Notes: generated by a model from the sequence alone, not told the origin. Numbered from the stretch's first letter, positions 35,289-46,445 are shown. The stretch: DNA of 64,000 nucleotides from Imbricaverruca yamaguchii (GCA_034440575.1 JAOTOL010001567.1:364501-428500), one strand, 5' to 3'. Numbers and translations: made by a program.

Positions 35289-36141
35289 CTGAAGAGAAAA
35301 TAGCACGCGCATTGGAGGGGGCTGGTGCTATCGCACACTGGAGAGGGCATTTTTGTGCCACGCTAAGATCTGGAAAGCTTGGGGGGGGGGGCACAAAAGT
35401 GAGTTAGAGAAGTTCGGCTTTCACCTGTGGGTAGGCCCACCCATAAACTAACTTTTTGGTCATGACCATCCTTCAACTATCTTATGGTTGGCCTTCCAGG
35501 TCTGGTCAGAGTTTAAAGTCGGGAGTTTTGTCGGTAAATATGGATTTTCGGCGTTTTTTTCGAGCCCTGCTTCACTGGAATTCGATTTTTTGCGGGGTAA
35601 GGTGGCAGGATGATAGAATGGAACCTTCCGTACTCATTTCCAACAACGGAATTGTGGTTCAAGATCAAGGGCACGCTCAGCAGCCACTATTTTTCTGCCC
35701 GGTCTCCCGGGCTCAACAGCGCTACTATTGCCACGTTTTTGGCCCTCCAGACCAAACTATTTGAGATATAGATTTCAAATTGTATACACCGGTAAAGGGC
35801 TCTTTCAGTAAGCCATTGCACCCATTCCCTTCGGTATAACACCCATAAATGGTGATTCAGGGTACAGCCAATGTCATGGCATCCAATGGGAGCGCTGATT
35901 AATCTATATGTGCCGCATTTCTAAATCTTTCCAGGAACAGGTAACAATTCGAAATCAGCACAGCGACTGCCAGGTTACAGAAATTGGACCCCTGTGGCGG
36001 TTTTGATGGACGAAGGAAAGTACATCCGTGCAAAGAAACATCAATTATGCACAAACTGTGGACCATCATTTAACGTTTCCTAGAATGATTGGTCATGTAG
36101 AACTGCTAAAACCAATCGACATTACTTTTTATTCAGCTTAC
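35289..36141 (-). other. intron 3 of the transposase-derived gene
   Basis: Begins GTAAGC; nothing recognised inside. Confidence 0.65.
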
Positions 36142-37528
36142 CTCTGAGCAGTCGTAAGTCATCCCGCAGACCATCGATGACAGCAGATTTCCCAGTTGAC
36201 GTGCTGTAGTCCTCTTCAAGGAGGCTGATCAGGGCAGGTAAGTTGTGCTGAAAATTTTTCAGCACTGCAGCAGCATGTGGAGCAAACCTTGTCTCAGACC
36301 ACAACCGGGGACTCATCTCGTTGAGACCCAGCTGCTTCTGTGCGTCTCGAAGCCTCTCGCGTCCTTTGCCTGTCGTGTAGCGCTTGGTGACCCTCGTTAT
36401 AGTTTTCACTACTCCATTAACCCACAGGCACTTGTCCCTCGCCGAAGACTCGGCGAGCTGCAGCACATGTGCTCCGTCCCACAGCATGGGAACACACACT
36501 GCTGCAGACTGCTCGCGTATGTCCTCTTGTGTGTTTCGGAGCTCCTCCAGAAACTTGCCTGGAACAGATAGTTGATGGTACTGACCATCAGTACATATCG
36601 CAGCTATCTGTTTTGGACTCGTGATCCCAATCGTCGCCAGAGTCTTCGCCCAGGCGTGAGCCAAAGATGATCCATCGTGCTGTGTCACCACTGGGGCACC
36701 GACCACGAAACTCTGGACGAGTTGATCAGAGGGAGCATCTGGCACCAGCGCGAGTATCGCTGTGATGTCCAGTGTGCGGTGATTAACGGTGACCTTGTCC
36801 GCCATCACCGCAACACACGGAGTTTTGGCTATGTGGCGACCCAGCATCTCTAGAACGATGAGTTTAAACTCATTCCGGAACCTGCTCATTTGCACGGCTG
36901 AGTGTCCAATGTCCCCCATGTGGATTCCATTGATGTGCTGTAGTGTGAGCAACTCCTCAAACTGACTGTCCCTGTGACTGCTTAAGGACATGATAAGCCG
37001 TTCGCGCGACACGGGTTGCAACTTCCTCCCTGATCGACGACTTCCTCGCTGCTCCCTCCTGTTTCTTTTTGTACTTCGCATGGCATTCCTCGTGTGTACG
37101 TGTTGCAAATGCATCCGCAAAGTGTCTTTCAGGCGACCGAAGGGTTTTGGAATCGGCATTGGCTTCGGAAATGCATCGCCATGCTCAAAGTTGTAGGACA
37201 TTAATTACACCGGTCCCATGGCTCGTGAGATTCTTTGAAGCATCGAAGTATGGATGGCAAATGTCACAGAACACATAGTCCTCATGCCGCAAACACACCA
37301 GGTGGTTTTGAGTGGCCTTTTGAAGAGTTGCGATATCTCTGGCACCTACGATCAGTGGCAAATCATGGGAGCCGCCGCCTCCAACGTCACTCCGGCGTTC
37401 GGCGTTTGCAGGTGGGCACTTGGCATTGCTTTTAACCAGCTGAATCAGGCGTTCCTGACTCTCCTCCAGACGGGAAAGCCGCGACTCCAAGCAGGCCGAC
37501 TGCTGTCCAGAAGACCCCCCATGCGATG
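36142..37528 (-). CDS. transposase-derived gene, exon 3 (catalytic-core-like), with frameshift
   Basis: Acceptor TTGGTGGTTTGCAG, donor CTCAGAG|GTAAGC. The first ~115 codons give a Leu/Glu/Arg heptad-like stretch (LESRLSRLEESQERLIQL) and a zinc-finger-like HEDYVFCDICHPYFDASKN, then stop at TGA (37185-37187). The long second part, from about 37200 in another frame, starts SYNFEHGDAFPKPMPIPKPF. It includes CVAVMADKVTVNHRTLDITA, a likely first catalytic-Asp strand of an RNase-H-like fold, then AAICTDGQYHQLSVPGK, PMLWDGAHVLQLAE and RLWSETRF. These match the DKxT..HR, DGQYH, WD.AH and SETRF pattern of ZNF862-like, hAT-derived proteins. A one-base shift near 37188-37200 separates the halves. Some acidic positions persist, but without terminal inverted repeats this looks like a host-resident gene rather than a mobile transposon. 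Confidence 0.8.
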
Positions 37529-37542
37529 CTGCAAACCACCAA

Positions 37543-37588
37543 TTGATTATTTGGGCTTAAGGGCGCGCCGACTACAAGGTCATTTAGC
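37543..37588 (-). mobile_element. tail-only retroposon E5 at a 3' splice site, 14-bp TSD
   Basis: Same orientation as the gene: GCTAAATGACCTTGTAGTCG, GCGCGCCCTTAAGCCC, AAATAATCAA. CTGCAAACCACCAA at 37529-37542 and 37589-37602. On the minus strand the duplicated sequence is the acceptor TTGGTGGTTTGCAG itself. The copy next to exon 3 agrees in phase; the outer copy lies 60 bases upstream. Confidence 0.93.
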
Positions 37589-38136
37589 CTGCAAACCACC
37601 AAACAGGCATCCACAGATTGCATAATGAACTCGCTGCTTTCAGACAGAGCATTAGCACCCAATTTCAGTGTCGTGCGCAGTGTATGACATAGACAGGCTT
37701 CTGGCAGCCCATGATGACACCTTATGCTGCTTGGGAGCTCAATGAAAACAGTGTCATAAGCTGTTAGGAATCACCAGTCACTAACTCCTTTCGATGACAA
37801 CAAACTGGAAAAATGCCTTGGAAAAAAGGGTTGACAATATGGATACATAAGCACTTTTAAAAAGGAAAAAGGTAGCAGCTTCACAGCCCACAAATAGTTC
37901 AGACATGGGAATAGTCCCAAGTTTTCATGGCGTCTATTCTAGGATTTTGGTAATATTGGCTCATGGTCTAAGATCTCGGCAAGTTTATTAATGTTTTTAT
38001 TGAAGAAAGAAAAACTGCATTTCCATCAGCTCAGCTGATAAACATGTGTATAGCTGTTGGGGTCTTGAACTGCTGGCCACACACACCAAAATCAGAGGGT
38101 AGTGGACACTAGCATTAAATATAGTTTTTAACTCAC

Positions 38137-38238
38137 CAGAAGGTGGGACTTCCTCTCCTTCAGCTGTGGTATCCACTCCATCCCGAGGTGACTGAGATGA
38201 CTGTTGCACAGATGGGCCCTGTAGGTCTTGTCCTGCTC
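38137..38238 (-). CDS. transposase-derived gene, exon 2
   Basis: 102 bases between acceptor AAATTCTTTTTAG and donor CTTCTG|GTGAGT. Two leading bases complete the split Gly codon from exon 1; one trailing base joins exon 3 to make Ala. The peptide is Ser-, Gln- and Glu-rich (QGPSVQQSSQSPRDGVDTTA), probably a flexible linker between the N-terminal region and the coiled coil. Too short to stand alone; the evidence is the two splice sites and phase agreement on both sides. Confidence 0.7.
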
Positions 38239-39980
38239 CTAAAAAGAATTTGCATGTTCAGAACCTACACAATTGAACACTGCAATCAATACCCATTTTA
38301 TTGTATTTTTCTTGAATTACCTTGGTCGTGTGCATTATTACATGTGCATTATTGATGGTGTACCTTCTAAGCACTGTACAAGAAGAGATGTTTTGGATCA
38401 CAACAGATGACAGCTACATTCTCTGCATCACATTTTATAATGGAACTATAGATCAGGGGTGTGACTGATATCAATCTGGGTGCCAATTTTATCTATTTTG
38501 GTTAAAAAAGTAAATGCTGTGCTTGGTTCAAATGTGGCACAGAAGCTTATCAACAGTTATCAATAAATTTCATTCAAATCCAAAGATGTGCAAATTTGGG
38601 TGCCATGGTTTCAATACCTACCAATCTGACAACATCCGTACAGTCTCAAAATAAATGTCAAAAACTGGTTTGGAGATTCTAGTGGCTGAAATAGTTTTTT
38701 TGCAACATTTAAGGACTGTACTTAGTCACAGTGCAATAATAAAACAATATTGCATTCATATGAATGTTCATTATGCAACTAAATGGAAACTTTCAGCTGC
38801 TTTGCACAAACTGCTTCCAAACTAAGGCCATTTCTGTGCCCATACTAGAACCTGCCAAGTCAATAGTTGGGAGGGGTGGGTGCTCTGCTAGATACTTGTT
38901 TACTTCTGTGTTACCAGTCCAAAATATATTGATTGAGCATAGAAGGATCAATAGTTATGAATGCCTACACAGTACCTACTATATTAACTTGGAAGTATGA
39001 TGAAGGTTGCAGGATAGTCACACATCAGAAATGGTGCATGTGGGTAGTGTGGAGTAACCTGATGATGTTTAATACTAATAATGATAAGTTGGCATGCATG
39101 AGATACCTCAATGATGTGGCCAGGTATGGTATCTATGTAAGCAAATTACTTCGCCCTAATTATGTTGGGCTCTACAAGGCTGTTTCTGGTGGGAGGGCTT
39201 CATAACCCCTGCTCTAACAATATTACCAACTAACTTTGGATGGGGTAGACAACATTTTATTTGTCTCAGCATAAGCTACATTTTGAACCCTGAAAATGTA
39301 AAAAATTCAAATTGTTTATGTGGTGGGGGGAGGAAAGTAAACATTTCGAGTTTTTTCACATCCACTGCTCTCTTGTTTATGAGCAGGTTTTGATGGGGCA
39401 AATGTCATTTGATGCAGAATGACCCTTCACACACCTTAGGCTGTTGTTCATACCCAAAAATCATAGGCATTTCAGGGGGATGTATAAGGGAGAAATGCAC
39501 CAATATGTCCCACAAATGACTGCCTGGACACTTCTTTGGTACAACCAAAATTTTCAGAAGGGTCTCAAAATGTGTACAATGAATATTTATGGAAATTCAG
39601 AAAGTTCCAGCTCAATAGCTCTCAAAATTTTGCAATGGCACACAAAACACTTCAGGGTGCTTCTGAAGCCTTGATCTGAAGATCTTGATATTATATTTTT
39701 TAAAGATATTCCTTCCAACATCATCTAACTACTGTTTTTATGTTTGTTCAAGAAATTGTTTCATCATTGCAAGATAAATCAATGCAGAAAAGGTTTTCTT
39801 AATGAAGAAAACATTTTTGTGTGAAGGTAATACAAGCCAATAAATATAATGGCTCCACCTACCAACTTGGTGAGAGCTTGGAAATTTCCTATCAGAATTT
39901 GGCCTGGTAGATCAAGTACTAGCACATTTGTATAACTGAACTGAAGGTACAAATCCTTTAACCTTACTTACCAGACTCAC
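38239..39980 (-). other. intron 1 of the transposase-derived gene
   Basis: 1.7 kb of AT-rich DNA free of SINEs and satellites, unusual for this window. Nothing else recognised. Confidence 0.6.
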
Positions 39981-40281
39981 CTCCAATTTTCCATGCCTGT
40001 CTCCACCTTCCTCCAACACCGAATGAATCATTGCGGATTTGATATGGCTCCTTAGCCCATGGATCCTTTGATACACAGTGCCGCTTGATGTTTCTTCTTT
40101 CACCACTGAATTTACACACACCACCATCCTTGGATTTTTCGCCACATTGCACAATCTGCCTTGAGAGCCAGTTTGAAGTTGAAGGCCTCGCTCTCTTTCC
40201 TGGCTTTCCTATCCCCATGCTTTCTTGTGAAGGCTTATCTGACCCTGAACCCATGCCAGTAGATCCAGGCATATTTGGCAT
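39981..40281 (-). CDS. transposase-derived gene, exon 1 (N-terminal)
   Basis: ATG at 40281 (MPNMPGSTGMGSGSDKPSQE), then a basic Lys/Arg/Pro stretch that could be a nuclear signal (GKPGKRARPSTSNW). A small Cys/His cluster follows (VQCGEKSKDGGVCKFSGERR, then NIKRHC), plausibly zinc-binding. It ends GGAG|GTGAGT in phase 1, matching exon 2. A second donor, GTAAGT, lies nine bases further on (exon end 39972) in the same phase and would add three residues. The open frame continues upstream of the ATG past a TTTTTGCAG, so a further 5' exon is possible and this start is provisional. Confidence 0.65.
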
Positions 40282-41680
40282 GCATAGTCTTCTCTCAGGA
40301 TTATATCTCTGCAAAAATCGGCTCCTGAACGGATAGTTTAATCACCTACTACCACCTAAGTAGGTATCTGTTGCAGGAACTTGATAGGCAACCGCTACCG
40401 CGACGAGACAGTCGAGACCAAACAGAACGCGTCCTTTGAAGCAAAACTCAAGCACCTAATTCGCTGGATTCTCATTGGCTCAGAAGAGAGCTTCCATCTC
40501 CGCCGGCGCTACGAAATTTGGGCTAGTAGCACATTCGCCAAGCTCATGACCAAAATTCGACAACATTCCTGAGTGTCTCATTTTGTCACCGGTGGGACAC
40601 CGGCGGTCCGGGAGACGCGGCATGCTAACGCAATGGCGCGTCGGTTTGGACGGTAAGCGTAACGTTCGCCAAGATCCTTGTCCTAGTTTCCGCCAACATT
40701 CAGGCGACAAAAGGACAAGGTGCATAATATTTTTTTTTAAACTTGTTTTGCTCATTTTTATCACCTTTCAGTGTTTTCTGACTGAGGCGAGATAATGAGA
40801 GTAGGTGCATAGGTAGGTATATTAAGTACCAACACTGGCTTTTGTGTCTCCTCTGGGCCTCTTTGTGTCACCGGAGTAAACGGCAGAACGAGGACTTGTT
40901 TTACCTCTGCAGACTGAATTCGCCGACACGAAACGCTTCGACTTGTTCTGATATTTGACCTGACCTGGAGCGTTCTGGCTGACCGGACGTATTGCACTTG
41001 GGAAACACTGAACTTCTCTCGCAACGCGCGAATCGCCGGCCTTTGGTCCCCAGCTCAGTACCACAGGGAGCGAAACGGCAAGGAAATCGCAGGCCTGCTC
41101 GAATGGCGAGAACAGTGAGACGTGCCCAGTTACCGACAGTGGACTCGTGCACCCGGACATATTACCGACTCTTTCAGTTTCAGTTCTAGTCAGATTCAGT
41201 TCTAGATCAAACAGCATCAATACAATCGAGAACGATTGAAGTCCGATGGCGTGAAATATATCGAGCCTTTGATGGGCGATTGGATATTGAAGCTATTTCT
41301 GCGGAACGGGTGTCTTGTGTGTGTCGCCACATCGTGCACATAGACGCAATACGTGGGCGCTGTGTATCCGGTCTACAATGCGCTATAACTTCGTGCTAGA
41401 AGATATATTGTGGAGTGGGATATATTTCGGGTAACTATGCAAACCAATACAATATCTATAGCATGGCACATTTCGGGCGGTTTAGCTTGGTTGGCAAGCA
41501 TGGGTATTTGCTGTCGTATATCAGTCGTTTTTGAGCTCCCTCTGCGTGATTCAACTCCACGTCGTATGTCGTCAAATTAATACCGGCTCAGGCGACGTCC
41601 CGAGGGCGCAGCTAAATCAAGTTAGTATCGGCCTTCAGTGTCTGGCCTTTGGAGGCTTGCGTCGGACCACCGCCTAGGTA
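40282..41680. other. upstream region of the transposase-derived gene
   Basis: CpG-rich from about 40370 to 41180, as expected of a promoter/CpG-island region. No core promoter motif identified, and short frames on both strands are unsupported. Confidence 0.35.
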
Positions 41681-41684
41681 GCTG

Positions 41685-41796
41685 TTGCTGTTGTTGGTGT
41701 TGGTGTTGGTGTTGGTGTTAGTGTTTGTGTGTTGTTGGTGTTGGTGCTGGTGTTGTTGTAGTTGTTGCTGTTGGTGGCGTTGTTGTTGGTGGTGGT

Positions 41797-41894
<98 letters not shown>

Positions 41895-42300
41895 TGTTGT
41901 CGCTGTTGTGTTGTTGTCGTTGTTGTCGTTGTTGTCGTTGTTGTCGTTGTTGTCGCTGTTGTCGCTGTTGTCGTTGTTGTTGCTGTTGTTGCTGTTGCTG
42001 TTGCTGTTGTTGCTGTTGCTGTGCGTTGTTGTTGTTGCTGTTGTTGCTGTTGTTGCTGTTGCTGCTGTTGCTGTTGTTGCTGTTGCTGCTGTTGCTGTTG
42101 TTGTTGCTGTTGCTGTTGTTGTTGTTGTTGTTGTTGCTGTTGTTGTTGTTGTTGGTAGTGGTGTTGTCGTTGTTGTTGTTGTTGTTGTTGCTGTTGCTGT
42201 TGTTGTTGTTGTTGTTGCTGTTGTGTTGTTGTTGTTGTTGTTGTTGGTAGTGGTGGTGTCGTTGTTGCTGTTGGTAGTGGTGGTGTCGTTGTTGTGGTGC
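41685..42300. repeat. compound triplet array with pure (GTC)~32
   Basis: GTT/GGT units, then an uninterrupted GTC run (41797-41893, ~97 bp), then GTTGTC hexamers, then mixed GTT/GCT units. Frames of 150-200 codons are open on both strands as homopolymer-like peptides. Not a gene on this evidence. Confidence 0.97.
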
Positions 42301-42618
42301 TGGTGACGTGTTGGAGCCGTGATCAGCGCCACGCCCACACCGGGCGGTCCATACGCTGTCGGCGGCGCCAGCGCGTGCTCAGATCACGCCCCCTATCGCC
42401 AAGTTGTGTGGATTTCGAGTGTCACAAAACTCTGATTATGCCGGCACGTGCGCTCGAGTGTTGCCTCTTGTTGACAATTGGCCGGATCGACGTCATCGAT
42501 GTGTGATCTCGTCAGCCCAACTTTGGAGAGATGCCGCCGCTCGCCAGATATCCTGCATCATACTCGTATGCCGATACTCGCCATATTTGCACTGGGCGGC
42601 GCTGGGCTACAGTTCGTT
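42301..42618. other. unannotated stretch
   Basis: No gene or repeat recognised. Confidence 0.45.
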
Positions 42619-42778
42619 CGGGGAAGAGTAGCCTAGGGGTAAGTTGTTCGTCTCACGATCGAAATGTTGTGGGTTCGAGTCTCACCTGTCGCTACCCTTC
42701 GCCCGCGACCAATCGCCGTGAGAGATTGGCGACGCTACGTGACTCAACGGTCGATGGTCGTAAAGCCAATAACCAACC
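42619..42778 (+). mobile_element. SINE family A, copy 10, with 15-bp TSD
   Basis: Full-length. GGGCTACAGTTCGTT at 42604-42618 and 42779-42793. Confidence 0.97.
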
Positions 42779-42780
42779 GG

Positions 42781-43060
42781 GCTACAGTTCGTTGGACACC
42801 ACACGGTACCACGTGCCACGTGGTCGGTACGGCAGACTCTGGCGTCGGGCTGCCCGTAAAGCCGGCGGCACGTGGCTACAGTTCGTTGGAAACCACGTGG
42901 CACCACGTGCCACGTGGTCGGTATGGCAGACTGGCGTCAGGCCGCCTGTAAAGCCGGCGCACGTGTAAGTTCGTTGGCACCAGTGCACCACGTGCCACGT
43001 GGTCGGCGCACTCTGGCGTCAGGCCGTCGGTAAAGGATGCCGCACGTGGATGCCGCACGT
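42781..43060. repeat. ~90-bp tandem repeat, 3 copies
   Basis: Units start GCTACAGTTCGTTGG (42781, ~42876) or AAGTTCGTTGGCACC (~42966). Each carries the palindromic CCACGTGCCACGTGG and GGCGTC-GGC-GTAAAG. The SINE copy 10 target sequence is the unit's first 15 bases. Confidence 0.88.
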
Positions 43061-43337
43061 GCCAAGGTGCTCCGGCTCGGCTCATAATCACTTTCTGCGC
43101 AGCTAAGCGCTCGTTTGATCCCTTCCGTCGTCTTTGCGTAATTTCAGTTGCACGTTGCGACCAAGACCGATCTAGTTTGATCTTTAGAGGCCTTTCATGC
43201 TTCCAGCGGGGTCGTAGGGTGGAGAGATAATTGTGTAAATAACCAGGAACAGAGCTCGACGAAGCTGGAGGAAGGGTGATTCAGTGATCACGTATGATGT
43301 TTAATGGAACGAAGAATGGCTCTCAGATGGTCCTGGG

Positions 43338-43528
43338 TTTTAGACATTACATGTAAAGAAAGCACACGACCTTCAATATACCAGGAAGTGCTGAGGTGAC
43401 AAAAAGTAATGATAAAGCCTATATATATTTGTTTTAATTTCAAAATATATCCGTTATCGGTACTTTTGATATCAACTCAGCACCTCCTGGTATATTGAAG
43501 ATCGTATACTTTCCTTACACGTAATATC
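43338..43528. mobile_element. MITE (foldback family), copy 2
   Basis: Imperfect inverted arms of about 67 bp (left through AGGAAGTGCTGAGG, right complement through AGGAGGTGCTGAGT) around a ~50-bp AT-rich centre. Arms share TTCAATATACCAGGA and the outer TAGACATTAC with the element at 5601-5784. Confidence 0.85.
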
Positions 43529-43739
43529 ACGTATGCTCACTGGATATGTGGAATATGTTGAAAATGGCGAGCATTAAAGGTTTTTTCTTCCAAATCGTGT
43601 AAATTCTTGCAAATCATGGTTAGGAACAAAGTAAAACACTATGGTTTGAACATGGTTTAACTTCCTGTGAATTTCCGAAGATAAGAATACATAATTATAA
43701 ATAATGCATGGAAACCGCTGGCCAACCGGAATTAATATG

Positions 43740-44040
43740 CGGCAAGGAGGACGTCCCGAAATTCATCAACAATTTGAAATGTTTGAACTAGCAGCCACTT
43801 CTCGTAGGCCGTAATGTGGTTGGTTGTTCGAAGAGGAATCTAAATATTAGTCAGAGAACCTCTTTCATCTGCTCGACATCACCTCTTTCATAGTATTTAA
43901 AACGCAATGCTATGCATCCGAAGAATGTCTGTGATGTTTTGTTTTTCACCACCGATGTCATCCAAATATATTCCCAAAAATGATGTATTTGACACTAACT
44001 AATTCTACCTTTTACTACCTTGGAACCCTCCCTATCTAAC
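43740..44040 (-). repeat. unclassified dispersed repeat R1, copy 1
   Basis: Its reverse complement aligns at roughly 70% with 46985-47265. Shared blocks include AGATGAAAGAGGTTCT, GATTCCTCTTC and AAGTGGCTGCTAGTT. Class unknown. Confidence 0.75.
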
Positions 44041-44334
44041 ACGTTTTCCAAGATGTAGCTGAACGCGATCAGGCACACTTGAAGCGTCTTATGTCCAATC
44101 CAAAACTACATCGGCTTCCAGCCACCTGCTACGATTTGTGCCGCCAAAACGGGCGTGCCACCTTGAGACAGCGTCTTGACGCGTTGGAGAACAGCAGTGC
44201 CCTGGGGACAGACCGGCACAGTTCTGATGGATGCAGAAGTGGACAATTGCGAGATAGTTGTGCCCATTCATGCGTCCACTTCCACCACCTCGTCCACGTT
44301 TTATCGTGTCCCTTATACACTGCCGCCCCTTACA

Positions 44335-44632
44335 CTAACAAACAGACAGGACAGGACACTGACAGGCAGACAGGACAGGACAGGACACTGACAGGACAGG
44401 ACACTGACAGACAGGACAGGACCCTGACGAACAGACAGGACAGGACAGGACAGGACACTGACAGGACAGGACACTGACAGACAGGACAGGACCCTGACGA
44501 ACAGACAGGACAGGACACTGACAGACAGGACAGGACAGGACACTGACAGACAGGACAGGACACTGACAGACAGGACAGGACACTGACAGACAGGACAGGA
44601 CACTGACAGACAGGACAGGACACTGACGAACG
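44335..44632. repeat. ACAGG/ACTGACAG compound array
   Basis: Interleaved ACAGG pentamers and GACACTGACAG units, with higher-order duplication of ACCCTGACGAACAG blocks. Confidence 0.93.
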
Positions 44633-44864
44633 TGCATTAAGCCAGTGCACAATTGAATCTCGGCTTTTACAGCCCTTAGTCGGACATACCAGACATGAGG
44701 TCGCAGCCCTTCGCCGAATATACCAAACATGAGGTCAGAAGGAGGTGATGCTTGCATGCACAAGTATACGCCCACGCAAACGACCAGCCCGTGTCGGTGT
44801 GAGATTGACACTTGCCAATAGAGGAAATCGAGCGTCGGAAGCGTCGAGCGCGACTTGAGCGGCT

Positions 44865-45035
44865 TGAAGCGCGGCTTGAGCGCGGCTTGAGCGCGGCTTG
44901 AGCGCGGCTTGAGCGCGGCTTGAGCGCGGCTTGAGCGCGGCTTGAGCGCGGCTTAAGCGCGGCTTGAGCGCGGCTTGAGCGCGGCTTGAAGCGCGGCTTG
45001 AGCGCGGCTTGAGCGCGGCTTGAGCGCGGCTTGAG
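44865..45035. repeat. 11-bp minisatellite, ~15 copies
   Basis: Unit CTTGAGCGCGG, nearly pure. The minus strand reads as an 11-residue repeat (SSRAQAALKPR) because three units make 33 bases. Confidence 0.95.
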
Positions 45036-45281
45036 CGCAGGTCTAAATGCCACCACACCCAGCCGTATCACGTCGGGCGGCCGCGCCTTGCTGAGTGCAC
45101 CACCTGTGAGCGAACTCGCCGCTCCCTCACCTGGCTCCTCGGCCGGGGGTACGGACAGGTTGCGATCCTGTCTGGACGGCGTACACATGGAAGGACCGCT
45201 ACGCTGTGGCGAGCCTGACGACAGCCTAGACGCTGCTCCTCGTGCGATCTCTGACGCTGCTGCCGGTTCTGTTGATGGTGA

Positions 45282-45312
45282 TGATGTTGTATTGTATTGC
45301 ATTGTATTGTCA
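45282..45312. repeat. (TATTG)n microsatellite
   Basis: About six units, related to the AATGC/AATGT runs near position 1000 in motif. Confidence 0.75.
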
Positions 45313-45657
45313 TGCATAGGGTGATCCGCTATTTCAGTGGCTATTATGCCCTGAGTCATAGGCGAAGGAGTAAAAACATAAACGTCACAATCAAAAGCAT
45401 ACATGCAAGGCAGTCAAATGCACACACACACAAACGTCAATCTCATAATAATGCAAACGTGCATACATACAGAACAGTCAAACACATAAGCAGTGTGTTC
45501 AAGACGTGGGATAGCCTGGTTACCTGGACTGGTCACCTGGTTACCTGGTTACCTGGTAGCCTGGCCAGCAGGTGTCGGTTAACGGCGCGCGTTGTCAATG
45601 GTGCTCCAGACAGGATTTCGCTTCGACGATGCCCAAGGTGACGACGCTGCCGTTAGG
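45313..45657. other. unannotated stretch
   Basis: Contains a short ACCTGGTT tandem (45525-45560). No gene recognised. Confidence 0.4.
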
Positions 45658-45818
45658 GGACGAGTGGTCCGGGGGTAAGTTGCTCGTCTCACAATCGAAA
45701 GGTCGTGGGTTCGAGTCTCACCCGTCGCTACCCTTCGCCCGCGACCAATCGGCGTGAGATATTGGCGACGCAACGTGACTCAACGGTCGACGTGTCGTAA
45801 AACCAATGACCAACCAAA
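45658..45818 (+). mobile_element. SINE family A, copy 11, close to an exon
   Basis: Full-length, ~115 bp before the acceptor of the next exon. GACGCTGCCGTT occurs at 45643-45654 and 45856-45867. If this is the target-site duplication, 37 extra bases lie between tail and repeat. Confidence 0.93.
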
Positions 45819-45932
45819 CTCCAATAACCCCCTGCTTCGACGTGCCCGTGACCGCGACGCTGCCGTTCACCCTGCCGCCCGGCGTGCTCTCGCTTGGTCG
45901 CGATGACGATGACGCCACGCCGCCCTCTGCAG

Positions 45933-46119
45933 GACGTCATCCGGCTGGAGACGCAGTACTGGTCGCTGATCGAGGTGCCGAAGCAGGACAAGACCGAGCC
46001 GCTCTCGTCGTTCGTGCTGCGCGCGTGCGCAGTGCTCGAGCGGACGAAGGCGCCGCGCGGCGACGGCTCCGGCGACGAGTCGGCCGAGGAGCAGCTCGAC
46101 CAGATCGAACGGCTCGGCG
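45933..46119 (+). CDS. isolated coding exon, unidentified
   Basis: 187 bases from acceptor CGCCGCCCTCTGCAG to donor CTCGGCG|GTGAGT. Starts in phase 0 and leaves one base at the donor. The 62 codons begin DVIRLETQYWSLIEVPKQDK and end EEQLDQIERLG, with an acidic Gly/Ser linker (RGDGSGDESAEE) near the end. Third codon positions are almost all G or C. Predicted helical; family not recognised. Strand, codon bias and phase (0 to 0) fit the exon at 23184-23362 lying directly upstream in the same transcript, with a ~22.6-kb intron. That link is inference. The intron behind it opens with an unusual minisatellite. Confidence 0.75.
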
Positions 46120-46136
46120 GTGAGTCGAAGGCGTGC

Positions 46137-46440
46137 CGAGTTTGGCGTTTTGGTGAGTTCGGTGTTTTGGTGAGCTTGGTGTTTTGGCGAGTTTGGTGCT
46201 TTTGTGAGTTTGGTGTTTTGGTGAGTTTGGTGTTTTGGTGAGTTTGGTGTTTTGGCGAGTTTGGTGTTTTGTGGAGTTTGATGTTTTGGTGAGTTTGTTG
46301 TTTTGGTGAGTTTGGTTTTGGTGTTTGGTGAGTTTGTTGTTTTGGTGAGTTTGGTGTTTTGGTGAGTTTGGTGTTTTGGTGAGTTTGTTGTTTTGGTGAG
46401 TTTGGTGTTTTGGTGAGTTTGGTGTTTTGGTGAGTTCGGT
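46137..46440. repeat. 17-bp minisatellite of splice-donor-like units
   Basis: About 17 copies of GGTGAGTTTGGTGTTTT, 17 bp apart (46204, 46221, 46238 ...). About twelve copies keep GGTGAGT, identical to the authentic donor at 46119/46120 just upstream. Confidence 0.95.
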
Positions 46441-46445
46441 CGGCT

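Noticed and set aside
33475..40281. Active autonomous hAT transposon
   Set aside because: No terminal inverted repeats or 8-bp target duplication seen around the gene, several introns are present, and the frame is broken twice.
41685..42338. Cys-, Ser-, Leu- or Thr-homopolymer proteins of 150-206 residues
   Set aside because: Triplet repeat read in every frame; no flanking coding sequence or splice sites.
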